A DNA stretch of 64,000 bases from Callipepla californica brunnescens (taxonomy: Eukaryota > Chordata > Aves > Galliformes > Odontophoridae). How positions within the stretch are numbered: position 1 is the first letter of the stretch; each line of letters starts with the position of its first letter. Location of the stretch: assembly GCA_023055505.1 (NCBI GenBank), contig JALIRH010000003.1:3349501-3413500 (forward strand). The letters are read 5' to 3'. This document shows, piece after piece, positions 25,001 to 37,431 of this stretch. The notes beneath the pieces are model-generated. The model searched no databases. It was not told where the DNA came from and was given only the letters and a program-made list of their open reading frames with translations. The translations under genes were made by a program, and so were the position numbers.

Positions 25001-27689
25001 AAGAGTTACGTGTTAATGAAGACTGTCTGAAGAACTTAGTTACGGCAGAGCGTTGGTTTTGTGTACTCTAAAAAGCCCTTGGAAAAAGTCCCCTTTAAAA
25101 ATGTATCCACGCTGATAAATTGGAATACGAATAATAAAACGTAAAGTTGGGGCGATTTGTTTAAGCCGACGTGTTCACACCTGTCACTTGACATTTGTCT
25201 TCCAGAAGTCTAAATTACTCTGCTCCCAAAAATTCAAGTGCAAATTTGGAACTGGGAATGCAAAGCCTCAACAGGACAAAACCACCCAGCCTGGCAAACC
25301 GCCGTGTGCACAAAACGCTGATTTAGGCAATGGAAGAAAAAGCTAGGGCTTTTCTGGGGCTCAGATCCAGCAGAGACCTGGACTCCAGCTTCAGAGGTGT
25401 CTTAGTGTCCATCAAAAGGCAGATCACATCACTTTTTTTCTTCCCAGCTTTGAAAGTAACCAACGATCTAAGCAAAAAACCCACAAAACTCTTCAGCAGA
25501 TGAAGCAGTGAGACTACGGACGGCACTGCAACTGGGGCTCACTGTGGGAAGCCTGAAGTTCCCAGTCTTCCTGAAGATGAGTTACAATAAGGAGTATTAT
25601 CTTTTTTTCCAGCTCTCTTTGAACAAACTTAATTTTGCTTCGGAAAATGGAAACTTATTTGGAAAACCTTTCTTTAAAAAAAAAAAAAAAAAAAGAAGAA
25701 GCAAAAAAAAAAAAAAAAGTGAGAAAATGTAATTCCTTCTTTCCAATCCACAGTATACAATAGAATCAACCAAAAAAAAAAAAAAAAAATCCCCTTGAAA
25801 ATGTCACTGTGAGTTTTGTCTCTTTAAACTCAGGGAAAAAAAAAAACAACCTTCACCAACTTCCACAGGGTCAGGATTTCATCTTTGCCTGATGTGTGCC
25901 TACTGATACCACACTGCTCTGTACCTCTGCCTGGGAGAACAAATGAAAGCTGTGCTACCAATCCAATCAGCCACCCTTACTGACCTCTTTGTTATCCAGA
26001 ATCCATATTGAGCACTGCTAAACCAGGTTTCTGTATCAAAAATATAGGCTTTCACGCAAGGAATGTGTGCTGTCACAGTTCAGTAGATGTATTTAACATT
26101 AGGGTCTCTGTAATGTAAACACCAGATTTATTTTTCTTAACTTTTTGGAGATGTTCAGATCAATGCCACTGTATGACTGACAAATTTATGGCTCCTGCAG
26201 ATTCTGATATTCTGCTTTTCCTTATGAGCTCGTGAGCTAGCACACTGAAACATAAAAGCCTTCCTTCTGTAGTCTTTGCCTCCCCATTAACACATGGAAC
26301 AATTAGACAGCTTCCAAATCTTATTTCAGTACCTACGAGTGTCAGGTAGTATCTGAGCACTCTGAATGAGTAGACTTCTGTCTTGACAGCTGATGGTCCT
26401 CCATATGTTGTCACCAGAAGAACAACTTCCCAAGAGTAAGTAGTATAATAATATGTAAAATGTAAAGGTAATAACAGCTCTAGAAAGTTAGGAGATGTGG
26501 CAGTTGCAGAAATAGCGTGCTGTCAGTTGGAGAGATTTGGACCAAGAGGGAGAACTTTTGTAACCATGTCTGTAGTAGATACCAAGAAAAAGAGGATACA
26601 CTGAGGCTGTGGCTTTTAGCCAGTAGTTGATGAGGTTCTGAGGGACTGCAGGCTGTTTTTAGGAGCTTACTAAAAGTAGCTGAGAAAACTGAGCCCATTG
26701 TCAGGAGGCATTAATCCACATCCACATTCAAAGGCTTTTGCAGTGAGCATTTGGGAAAGGAAATCTGAAAGCCCTTGGTTTGGGTGATCAAGAAATGAGG
26801 ATCAGAATTGGTAGCAAGGGCTTTGAGAGGTGTTCAATTTACAACTGTCAATTGTTAGTCAGGAAAATGAATGTCAAATTTGATCCTAAAGACGCTCACT
26901 GTAACCTGCCGAAGCCCATTCACAGCACTTGGGCTTGCAGTTACAAAGTCCCTTCTGATATTAAAAGAAAGTCTTTTTATGCAGGGAGCTTAGGATTAAT
27001 CTTTCTGTCAAATTATCAACTCAGGCTGTTAAATTGATGCGGTGAAACGGCACTTTATTACAATATCTGTAGCAAGTGTTGCAAAGAGGTAGTCTATGAC
27101 ATATTTTCAGATGTATCACTAAACAATAACCAGTTAAGGCAACATAGTTATTCCGTTCAGCTAAAGGTCCGAGATCTTCATTCAAATTGGGTTATCAGCT
27201 CTACAGAGAAATCAGTGATGTGTCCCTAATGCAAAAACTCATTTTGCCTTCTTCCTGACTTCACGAATCAGCAAGGTGCTGGTGATTCAAAGCAGGAAGG
27301 TTCTCTGAGGTTGGCTCTCAGAGGTTCCAAACCTGCAGCTCTGACGCTACACGAGATGGTGCTTATAAGCAACTTCCCCTTATGCTGCCTATCCTGTCCC
27401 TGCCGTGGGAGAGAGATGCTGAGATCCTGGGAGCAGCTCTTGCAGTTGATGAGAGCTTGGCCGCACTGACTCATTTGTAACAGGATCCTGGGAACAGAAA
27501 AGAAGGCTGTGGTTGCTGCTGGTGGTGCGGTGCAGCAGGAGGAAGCCTTCTCACCAAGCACCGTACTATGGAGCTTGCCCGCGGAGCTGCGAGTTCGCTT
27601 CCAAAAGATTCAGCGCTCGTTGCACTTAAAAAAATGCAACAAACAAGAAAAGACTGATCTTGCACACGAAGGACCTGGTTTTCCCAACT
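25001..27689. other. Intergenic DNA upstream of SOBP
   Basis: Contains adenine-rich tracts near 25675-25720, 25771-25789 and 25831-25842, the first interrupted by AGAAGAAGC. Otherwise unique-looking sequence. I recognise no gene; short frames overlap on both strands and lack domains. Confidence 0.55.
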
Positions 27690-28562
27690 TCGTTTTCCCT
27701 CGGGCTGCCGGGGGAGAGGCAGCACCTTGCCTCGCGGCGGCCGTGACCCCGCTGCTCTGGAGCGCGCTGTGATTCCTCATTGTGCCGAGTGAGTGCTGCT
27801 GCTTCCTCGCCCGTGGTGCTCGCCGCTCTCGCAGCTGAGGCCGCACAGATCCCGGTTTCCTCCCATTCCCGGTGCCTCAGGAGGGCTGTGCTCCGTGTCC
27901 CTCCCCACCGCGCCGTAAGCGAGGATCGCTTCAGCCGTGAAGCGAGCGAAGCAGTTTTGCTGAGTACGGTACTCAGAAAACCACCGCCGATTTCGCGAAA
28001 GTGTAAACGAGACGTTCCTACACGCGACACCGACTTATTTCTGCTGGACGGCATTTCGCGAGGAGCCCGTCCATCCCCACGTGGAGCTCACTTTAACCCA
28101 TCAGTCCACCGCGCTTCCTCCAAAACACACCGCTTCACAGCAGCGTGACCCCGCCCGTACGATCGCGACGCCGACCGCGGGCAGAGAGACAGCTCCTCGA
28201 GGCGGGGGATCCACGCGCGTCCGCGGGTTCGCGTCTCCCCCCCATCCCACCTCCGAGCAGGGGCGGGGGTCCGCCGGAGCTCCGCCCCGCGCTGGGCGCG
28301 TCGCCCCCCCCCCCTCCCCACCCCCCCCCCCCCGGCTGCATGGCGGGCAGCGGCGGCCGATTCGGTGGCGGCAAGCTCCGCCCGCCGCCGGCCCGAGGCC
28401 GGCCTCCCGTCCCCGCCGCCGCCCCCTCCGCGGCAGCCCGCCAGCAGCGCCACAGCAGGCGCGGGGCCGGCTCTCTCCGCGCTGCCTCCGCACGCCCGCG
28501 CCGCCGCCGCCGCCGCCCGCCCCGCCGCGCCGCTCCCATGCGGGCCGGCGGCGAGGCAGAAG

Positions 28563-28673
28563 ATGGCTGACTCGCCGGGGCACCCGCGCCCCTGCCCGCC
28601 CGCGCCCCCCGCCCGCCCGCCGCCACCGCCGCGCTCCCCCCGGGCCCTCCGCGGCGCCGCCTGGCAGCGCTGA
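28563..28673 (+). other. 36-codon upstream ORF in the SOBP 5' leader
   Basis: An ATG with A at -3 and G at +4 opens a frame starting MADSPGHPRP, rich in Pro, Ala and Arg, and stops 118 bases before the SOBP start. If within the mature 5' UTR it would be expected to reduce or regulate SOBP translation. Its coding content is low-complexity, so a functional peptide is not claimed. Confidence 0.45.
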
Positions 28674-28791
28674 GAGCCGCCGCCGCTCCCCGATCCCCCC
28701 CCCCCCTCACCCCTTACCCCCCCCGCGCCCCTCCCGGCCCCCCCAGAGCACCAGCAGCCATTTCATCTCCGGCACCAAGTAGGCGCAAAAA

Positions 28792-28887
28792 ATGGCAGAA
28801 ATGGAGAAAGAAGGGAGACCTCCCGAAAATAAAAGGAGCAGGAAGCCGGCGCACCCGGTGAAGCGGGAGATCAACGAGGAGATGAAG
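28792..28887 (+). CDS. SOBP: SOBP coding exon 1 (residues 1-32)
   Basis: This is the first coding exon of sine oculis-binding protein homolog, a nuclear zinc-finger protein that acts as a cofactor of SIX-family transcription factors. It is needed for inner-ear development in mice (Jackson circler) and is linked to intellectual disability in humans. The exon reads [13 protein letters not shown] ... KREINEEMK, which matches the mammalian N-terminus as I recall it. The segment around residues 14-25 is basic (KRSRK...KR) and could serve as a nuclear localisation signal. The start is fixed by an in-frame TAG at 28780-28782, and the ATG has A at -3 and G at +4. A second in-frame ATG follows at codon 4. 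The exon ends in phase 0 at AAG followed by donor GTAGGT. Confidence 0.97.
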
Positions 28888-31800
28888 GTAGGTGCTGCGA
28901 TGGGGAAGGGAGCGGGGTCCCCCCCCCCCCCCTCTCCCGCCGCCGTCGTGCATGGAAATGGAATAAGAAAGGATCTTCTGTCATTTTTTTTTTTTTTTGT
29001 AGGATGCACTGAATGTGTCTCAACTCCGCCTCCTGGGCTGAAAACAGAGACGAATTCACAGGCTGCAAATCCTGTTCATTGACCAGCTCTGATTTATTTA
29101 TTTCTTAAAAAACTCTGCCCTCTTGGGTTCTTCAGCTCCCGGGGCGCCAGAGATGAGCCTTACCCCCACACCCCCTCCCTTTTTTTTTTTTTTTTTTTAA
29201 ATAGCCACCCCCTCAGGTTGCGATGGGGAAGCTGTAAAGTTGGGAAAGAAAGGGCCCTCTTTTCATCCCCCCTATTTCTCTCCTTTGCCAGTAGCCAGCT
29301 GCAACTGTGTAATTAAATTGTCAAAGTGAAATGCAGCGCTCCAAGCCGCGCATCCTCCGTGCGCTGAGCGCCGGGCTCCATCCTCCCCGCTCCGCTCCCG
29401 GCCGAGGTGCGCCGAGAGGTCGGCATTTCTTTCATCCTTAGGTCTCTGCTCCGGGCTTCACCGGTCTTACGTTTTATTTTCTTTTTATTTTTTTTTTTTT
29501 GCGCCTGCTGGTTCCCCAAAGTTAGGAGCAGCGTAGTGCGAGTCTCCAGCCGAACTTGTTGTTGTTTGAGGCGCGGATGAAGTGATGAAAGCGGTGTGCC
29601 CCGCTTGCGGGATAAAGCCCCTCTCGTTTCCCTCGGATATGTCATTTATTAAAGGACTGATTGTCGGTGGAGGACTGCCCGGAAAATGTCACATGTTTGC
29701 GTAGTGTCTATACGCTATATAGACCAGTGTATAAATATGCATGATGTCTAATGAAAATACCTCTGCTTTCCGGAGCGCTGATCTCCCCGTGCAAAATGAA
29801 GCGGAGTTGCGCGATGCCCTCCCCTCTCCCGTTTAGCACGGCGCTGATTTCGGAGGGGCAGGCGCACATCAGCCGCATCCGTGCCACTGGCAAAATAACG
29901 CGTCGCCTCTTTGGGAGCGAGCCGTTCCTCTTTGCGAGGTGTATGGCACGTCCTGTTTTCGGAGAGTGCTCTGTGAGAGCCCTCGCTCGCTCATTGTGCT
30001 CCTGCACGGTTTGAAGGGCTGCGGGGATGCGCGGTGCAGGGCACCGGCCCTCACAGCGTCGCGTATACGGACCGCAGCTTTTAAGTTTCGTAGGTTCTAG
30101 AATTACAAATTAGCTAATTTTAATCAAAACATGTGAAATGTTATCCTGGCTGGGTATAAAGGCTGACTGTGCTGGATCCTCTGGGTTTGTTTTGTTTACT
30201 TTGGCTGCAGGCGCACTCAGCGGTTTGGGAGATAGTTGTTCTTCTGCAGTATAACAGATGTTTGTCTGAAAGGGTGAGGAAGAAACAAAAACAACATTGT
30301 GTGAAGGAGAAAAATTACACAATTTTAAACGAATGCTTTGGTATTAAGCACTGGCATTAGCCTTCGCGTACAGAGTTTCTCTCTTTTTTTTTTTTTAATC
30401 ATTGATAGCTGCTTAGGGCTGCGGATCTCGGGATTTCAGCTGGCTCGGTAATTAAAGGCAGATAGAAACGGTGCTTCGAGCAGATAGGATTTGAAGTGGG
30501 GAGGGAGCAAGCCGGTGGCAGAACCTCTGCACACCGCAGGCCACCTTGCAGCGCGAGCTGTGCTGCCGTGCCATTGTGCTGCTGTCTTCAGCAGGACAGT
30601 TGGCCGCTATGGTACGGGGGAAAAGAGACAGGGGGGGAAATAATAGCAGTTTGGATTTTTGGCTCCTTGTTGAGGAAGTTGAAATCCTGCGTGTGTTGTC
30701 TGTGCTTTCCGTGCGCTGAGGAGTCAAGACGTGGAGTTGCTCTCCATAAACCCGAGGAGTACAATAGTGTAACAAATTGGTTGCATTGTGCAAAATGTGT
30801 GCGGCGAAATGACAGAGGGAACACAATGTGCCCTTGTGTAGGGCCGTATCTGTAACGTTCAAACGGCCTGGCTGTTTCCCTTCATCTGAACTGCTTTCAT
30901 CTGGACCAGTGTAAAATAAGCTCTGGTAAGTAATCACGGCAGAGCAGAAAGAAAGGAATGTATACAGCAATAGACAGCCTAAGCTGTAAAAACTGTAACC
31001 TGAGTATCAGCAGCAGATCAGATATCAAGGCTTGAAGGTAGGGGAAATGAAAGAGATGAAGGGGAGGAAAAGACGAGAGAGGGAATGGAAAAGTCAGCCT
31101 GGAAAGTGAAGGAGAAGTAGGAGGGCCCCCTCAGGGAAATTTGGCTCAGGGATTAGGGAATTTTATCATGGTGTACAGTGACCTACTCAGGTTTCAGCCC
31201 ACGTTGGATCAGATTGCCTCCCTTTGCTAGCAGAAAGAAAAAGGGCTGGTGTGGATGTGTTTGTTTTTTTTTTTTTTCTTTCAGTAATAAAAAGGCCATT
31301 GGTACAAGTATCTATTTTAAGTACTGCAAACGCAGGGCACTGTGAATGAGCCATAAAATTCCTTCAAGATTTGCTGTTTGATATGGTCAGATATTTACTC
31401 CAGCCCGATGACAAAACCCAGCGTTTGCCCGGTGTGCTCCAGCACTGTGCCACTGCTCGGTCTGAGTGCGGCCGGGTATTCGCGCCGCTTGCTGCTGCCT
31501 TGTGCCAGAGATTGAGTTACATTTTTGTTATCACTAACCCCATGTACACCGTGGTTATAACAAATTTTAATTTGATACAGTGTTCTGTGCTAAGAGTACA
31601 TGACTCTGCACAGTTTTCTGATATTACGTTTCAATGCAAAATATGTTCAGGGGAACTGTTTTTGTTTCTTTGTGACCTTCAGTCGCAGCCTTCCTTTCTG
31701 CTGGTGTTCCTTATTTTGTCCCTTTTCCTTCTTAGCATTATAATCTCCATCTCCCAGCCCGAGGTAGCATTGTTCATCTCACGCTCTGGAAGAAGGGCAG

Positions 31801-34800
31801 ACAGCTGCTCTGAAATTCAGTGGTGTCGTTCCTCACGTGCTGGTGAATAGAAGGACACCCAATGGTTTCAAAGCCAGCAGAATCGGGGAATGTGGCACTA
31901 TTTCAAATCTAAAATAGTTTTTTATTTGTTTGCTTGTTTGTTTTTGAGTTTAGTTGATGAAAGTGTTTGTGGAGGCTCGGTAGTGTCTTCACATTCATCT
32001 CTGCTGTTTATCCCCCCTTTTTCTCCCTGCTGTCAGGCATCGGTGCTGCTTGAGAGTGGCATCCAGGTGCCCCCAAATCCTGTGAGGAATTGATGTGAGG
32101 AGTTGCAGCGAGTAAGTTGTACTGGAAGTCCTCCTGAACAAACAAGTCAGTGTCTCCACATGTTTGGAGTCTCTGTTAGTTGAAAAGCTAGCAGCTAATT
32201 TGTGCTGTAATTTCACAGAGCTGCTCCATGCGCCCAAGGAGTTTACCATCTATAAATATTCTCAATAACGAATTTGGATCTAAAATTGGGCTCCGTTCCT
32301 GATGCCTAGAGCTTAAGGCAGCCCCATCTGTTATAGCTTAATAGTAAACTCATCAGAAGATATTTCGGTTTAGTGTTTTAATATTCCCCATTTGGCATTT
32401 AAAAGTACTACTGTCAGAGTCAGGAAAGCGGTGGAAGAGGCAGAGCTGTGCTGTGCTCGCAGTGAGCCAGAGAGCTGAAAACGTTGAAGAGATTTCAAGG
32501 AAACTCCTCCCTACTCTCCTGAAAAGCAGAAAGTGTGGAAGTGGAAAAGCAGACAGACTCTATCTTCCGTGCTGTTTTGGGATTGCGAGGTGAAGTTTTT
32601 CCACAGAGCCTGCGTGGAAGTGGGGTGGCGGCTGAGGGGAGATGCGTCCCTGATGTGCCCTGTCCGTGTGTTGTGGGGTGGGATCAGCATGGTGCTGAGG
32701 CCCACGATGCAAAGCCAGCCCTGTGTGTCTGGTGGGACGCGGGAGCTAGAGCACGCTGAGAATTGGTCCTTGCCTGAACGTCTGACCGTGATGTTCAGCA
32801 TGGCGACAGCGTAAATAAGCGAGGAAAAAAATAAAGGCACTAAGTTTATATCCTGAATACAGACACGTTTTTATTTCCTCCATGCGGCGAAAGCAAGAAG
32901 TGAATTTGTGGGGCTCTACACCTGGCGGGCCGTGCGTGCGGGGAAATGGAAGGGAGCCACCGCGCTTCCTCCAAGATCTGAAATAAACATTCAGCAGTAA
33001 AACCTAGAAGAAAATGAGTCTGACAGACTCCTTCTCCTGTGCGCTTCCTGCCTCTGTGCTTGCCAGGCGGGCTGTGCGGGGCCAGGCCGTGCCCCCTGTG
33101 GGTAGGGCTTGTGGAGGAGGAGAGACAAGAGCTATGAGGTGAGAAGAGAAGCATGGGTCAGCTTCAGAGGGTATTAATTAGTGAAAATTTGGGAAAACGA
33201 TGCATTGCAATGTAAAAAGTCAAGCCATAGGTGTACTGTTACGATGAAATGAATGCTGAAGCGGAAATGAAAGTGATTATGTTTTTATTGCCTCACATAT
33301 AAGTCAGCTCCACAAAGGAGAGAAACTGCAGCCAGGCGAGTTACCACACTCTTCTTTGTCTTTCCCATGAATTAGGAAGCAAATTCAAGTCAAAATACCA
33401 GCAAGCCTGGAGATTCCAGAGGGGTGGATGCTTCTACCTAGTACAAGAATAGGGAAATCATACATGCACATTGCCTCGCAGGAGTAAGGAGTGGTTTGGG
33501 GAATAACAGGGAGCAGAAATAGGGGTTAGTGAAGAAGGGAACCTTCTGGCTGGGTGCAGTGAGGTTTGGCGCTGTCATTTCACTGGGAGGACTCGAATCC
33601 GGATTTTGGGTTCCAGCTGGGCAGTGGGATTGCTGTGAAGGGATTTTGACATCTTGCACGAAGTTTTTCCCAGTGTACTGATGCTTCGTGGTGTCTCGGC
33701 CATGTGGCAGGGCTGTGGAGTGCAGCTGGCAGCCTCCATCCTGCAGACCTTCCACATCCTTTTAGGGAGTGTGTCTGAAAGCAGGCATGGGCATGGTTTG
33801 TGCCTTTGTTGTCCTGGTGCATAGAAGCTTGGAATTGCAGCTCCGTGCACGTACTCCATCCTGTCATCCTTGCTAGTTCTTACTGCACATTCCACTTGGG
33901 CTTTGACAAGTCCATCATCTCTCAGTTCAGCTGGTCTCTCTGATGTGCTCCATCACTGCTTCTTCCTCTCTCCTACTCCAATGTCAGGTCCTGCATTCTT
34001 GGTTTTCTCAAGCAAGCACTGTGGTTACAATCATCACCCTTTCTTTCACTAAGCCTTTGAAGCTTCATCATTCATTAAGCTTCTGCTCTGCACATACAAG
34101 TTGTGTAATAATTGATTTGCTTCCTTTCTTTTACTTCATCAACAAATGAGGAGGCTTTTTCTCCTCCTCCATTCACACAGAGAAAAAATTGCCTCACCTC
34201 ATTTTTAGTTTGATTACTGCCACCACACTGGTCTTTGCACATTCCCTATTGTCATCATATATTGAATGCACTTGGACTGGGCCTACCATTGAAATGGAAG
34301 GGAAGAGTGCATGGGAACAGTGACATGATAGTGGTCAGCTTCAGGGCGATAGCTTCAGTGAACATGTGCGTGACTGTTATCTGGACAGACAAGATATTAC
34401 GTATCCCCGCACATGGCTATTTTAATCAGCGGTCTGAGGGAAGGTGATGTTGTAGGTATGTGGATGCTCATCTGTGCATGGCAGTTAGTGTGGAAAAACC
34501 ATTTCTCAGCTTTGACCGTCAGCTTGTCAAGGATGGGTGCTTTCTCTTGGTTTGCGATGTACAGAGTACTCTGTAATGAAGCCCTGGCTGTTAGCCACTG
34601 AGAGGACAGCATTAAGGGTAATAACTGTCACTGTAATAGGTAAGACAAACTGGGAAGGAAAATGGCTTAAATGTGCTGTGAGTTTTTCATTTTTAGTTTT
34701 TAATTCAAGCATCCTCATTGAGGAATCACTGTGTTAAAAAGATACTTTTGTTACCACTGATAATATGACCTCCTTCTATTCTGGTTGAAGTTAATTGCAA

Positions 34801-37292
34801 AGACCTTGGTAACTCATTTATTTATTTTTGTAAGGAGTCAAGCATATGTTATGACTCATTTCAAAATCAAGTATACCTTTCTGTTGTTGTGACTGTTCAT
34901 TTTTGTGCGTGGATCATCATGAGCAGTAAAATGAGGCTTGAAAGGTACTGAAGTTTTGTGCCATTGCAAGCCCAACAATAGTTTTGACTAGATTGTGAGG
35001 AGGGAGAGTACTTTGTTGCAGAAGAGGATAAACACACACAGCCTTGCTTACATATTCCTTGACAAGTAATTAAAAATTACTCATCTCCTGAGTTGATCAA
35101 CAGTGCAGATAAAACACAAAGCATCCACAGGAGGTAAATTCAGAGCTACTCGGTTAATTGGGTTGCGTGGCATTTTAGTCAGGCAGCCTTTTGTCACTTG
35201 GCCTCCACCTTGCTGCATTCATCTCTCGGGCTGTATCTCCATAACTGAAATGCGGCAAATCGAGGGAGGTTGCTGGAGCTTTCCTTTGTCACTCTACGGG
35301 TTCTGTCAGGCTGTTCGCATGACGTCTCCAGGTCGTTTCCATGTTGGAGTCTCATGGCTTGGAGACGGGGGTGTTGTATTTGCCTTTTCATCAACAAGAG
35401 AAACATTTTCTACAAAGTTCAAAGCCCCCAACACTTCAGAAACAGTTCACAAGCACTTTTGCTGTTGTTTAAAGTGCTCACAAAATGGCGTTGTTCACGT
35501 GAGAGTTTGAGTATGTTTTAGAAATAAGGGTAGGTATTAACCACATTGCGCTGCAGAGTGTTCTTTGTTGCAAGCTGCGAGATTGATGCAGTTGAGGCAT
35601 AATGGACTGTCATAGGCATAATGCTGGAACTAGGGATAGACGTGGAGCAGTGACACATTTTCTGGCAATTTGGGTCTGAACAGAAGAGCCTCAGAATCGA
35701 GACTTCCAGCAGGAGGTCAAATAAAAGGGGAAAAAGCACAGAAACTGATGCTCCACAGGTCTGCTGTGAGCTTTTGTTTTCGTCTCCCTTTTCCTGGAGT
35801 GTGTGTTTGTAGCACAAGTAGCAAAAAGGATACTCCTGTAAGGGTACAAGTGACTTGTGTGGGTTGTGTACGGCCACTCTCCAGATCTCCCTGAGTGGCA
35901 GGAGCACCTCTGTGATCTGCTGTGATGAATGAGCTGGCAGCAGTGCAACTCGGCTGTTCTGGGGCAGGGCGCCTGCTGCAGCTTGGGATTCGGAAGCAAT
36001 TAGGATCTGATTAATTTTATTTATTTATTTAAATGACTCGAGAACTGCTGTGTTCCATCATTAGCCTTGCTCCCACTCAAAAACTGAGCTACTGCAGTCG
36101 CTAGAGAAAATCTTGCGACCCATATGCCATTTCTTTCGAATGGGTGTTGTGTTCTGTTTTATTTCTTTGCTGGTAGCCAGCCACAGGAAGATTGCTTAGC
36201 GGGATCGTTATTTCAGATGTCAAGATCTTATGGTGAAATCAAGTTGGAAAGACTTATAGAAGTGATAATAAAAAAAAAAAATAAAAACGAAGAGTCCAAA
36301 CTGAAAGGCTTTGTTTGTGGATGTTTCTTTTCATTTTACATTTGTCATCTTACTTTAAGCTGACCTCTGCAGTGACAACGATTCATTAACTGTTCTCCTC
36401 CAGGAGTTTCCTAAACCCATAAGCCATGTCTCCGTGGCACCGTCCGGTCTCACAAAGCTTCGTTGCCTGGCTGCAGGGCTCTTGACTTACTCTACTAAAT
36501 CTCCCGGCCCAGTAATGAGCCTTTCCTACAGAAATGTTGTTGACCCATGACCTGAAAGACGTGGCTTGTAGTGGAAACTGGGAGATATGATGGTTGTGTT
36601 TCGTGTTCTACATTTCCATACAAACATAAAATGTAACTGCGCTGCTGCTTGGAAATTGTTTTAAAAATAAAAATGTCAAAGCAGAGAAAAGGCTTTCTTA
36701 AAAAAAAATTGGAGGGATTTTTATGGTAAAAATGCTTTCATGGTGAAGAGCTTTTAAGTGCTTTGGCTGAGCAGAGGTTTATAACTGAGGAAAAATGTCT
36801 TCACTGTGATTTTATTTCATTTGGTTCACGTGCACCTCAAGGAACTGTAATTGTGTCGGTGACCTACTCCAGCTGAAAGGGCTGTAGTGCAGTAAGATTG
36901 ATTAACTGCTGCCTGAAAAAAACGTAGTTTTCTGTTACTTTCTTGCTGCAGTCTTAAATATTTTATGGGAATACAGACAAATTTTTGTGACAAACGTATG
37001 GTAAAATATTTCTGACGTCGAATACCGGAGCAAAAGTCATAAATAACTCTCCCTTTCATTTTCCTTAAATTACGGATGTGTGAGTCTTTGTCATAATTAC
37101 ATGTGCCAGTCTGAGATTTAAACGCATTACACTTTATACACTTGACTTATGAAATGTGCATTAGTCTTTGAGGAGGTGGGACAAGCCTGACACTTCCTCG
37201 TGTAGCACAGATACTGTTCGATTTATGCAGTCCTCCCTTCATTCCAGATGGTTATTGATTACATAAATAAGTAGGTAATTTTTCTCTTTCAG
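28888..37292 (+). other. SOBP: SOBP intron 1
   Basis: It runs from donor GTAGGT to a pyrimidine-rich TTTTTCTCTTTCAG acceptor. The first 1.2 kb is still fairly CpG-rich (notably 29330-29600 and 29780-30070) and contains T-runs at 28985-28999 and near 29171-29198. The rest is AT-richer, with a T-run near 31263-31277. I found no CR1 copy in this 8.4-kb intron, in contrast with intron 3. Frames of up to 172 codons (30452-30970 minus, 31371-31850 plus) have no recognisable domain. Confidence 0.9.
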
Positions 37293-37431
37293 AACTTCGC
37301 AGAAAACACTATGAACGAGCTCCTTGGCTGGTATGGTTATGATAAGGTTGAACTGAAAGATGGAGAAGATATTGAATTCAGGAACTACTCTGCAGATGGG
37401 GAAAGCCGCCAGCACATTTCTGTTCTCAAAG
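37293..37431 (+). CDS. SOBP: SOBP coding exon 2 (residues 33-78)
   Basis: The exon begins [20 protein letters not shown] and continues through DGEDIEF and [11 protein letters not shown], nearly identical to mammalian SOBP as I recall it. Residues 60-65 (RNYSAD) appear to be the most variable part. This N-terminal block is a family-wide conserved region with no catalytic motif visible. It joins exon 1 in phase 0 and ends in phase 1 with G followed by donor GTAATG, so codon 79 (Glu) is split with exon 3. The acceptor is TTTCTCTTTCAG. Confidence 0.97.

Larger units (their letters stand above)
27690..28960 (+). promoter_or_regulatory. SOBP: SOBP CpG island, promoter and 5' UTR
   Basis: More than 1.2 kb of very GC-rich, CpG-dense sequence ending just after SOBP exon 1. 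There is no TATA box in the last several hundred bases. It contains long cytosine runs at 28304-28314, 28321-28333, 28695-28706 and 28919-28932, and proline/arginine/glycine-coding frames in all phases (up to 233 codons) that I regard as composition artefacts. An AAGATGGCTG element at 28560-28569 resembles the YY1 core. The transcription start cannot be placed exactly. Confidence 0.85.

Noticed and set aside
24722..25071. Small proteins of 75-88 codons in the orphan CpG patch
   Set aside because: Three overlapping frames with biased Ala/Arg/Gly/Pro composition and no similarity; the GC content explains them.
28081..28782. A 233-codon open frame in the same frame as SOBP, ending 9 bases before its ATG
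   Set aside because: It is low-complexity Pro/Arg/Ala coding produced by the CpG island, with comparable frames in all other phases and both strands. The in-frame TAG separates it from SOBP, and known SOBP proteins start at MAEMEKEG.
30155..30162. TATAAAGG in SOBP intron 1 as an alternative promoter
   Set aside because: A single 8-base match with no recognisable initiator or downstream coding exon; expected often by chance.
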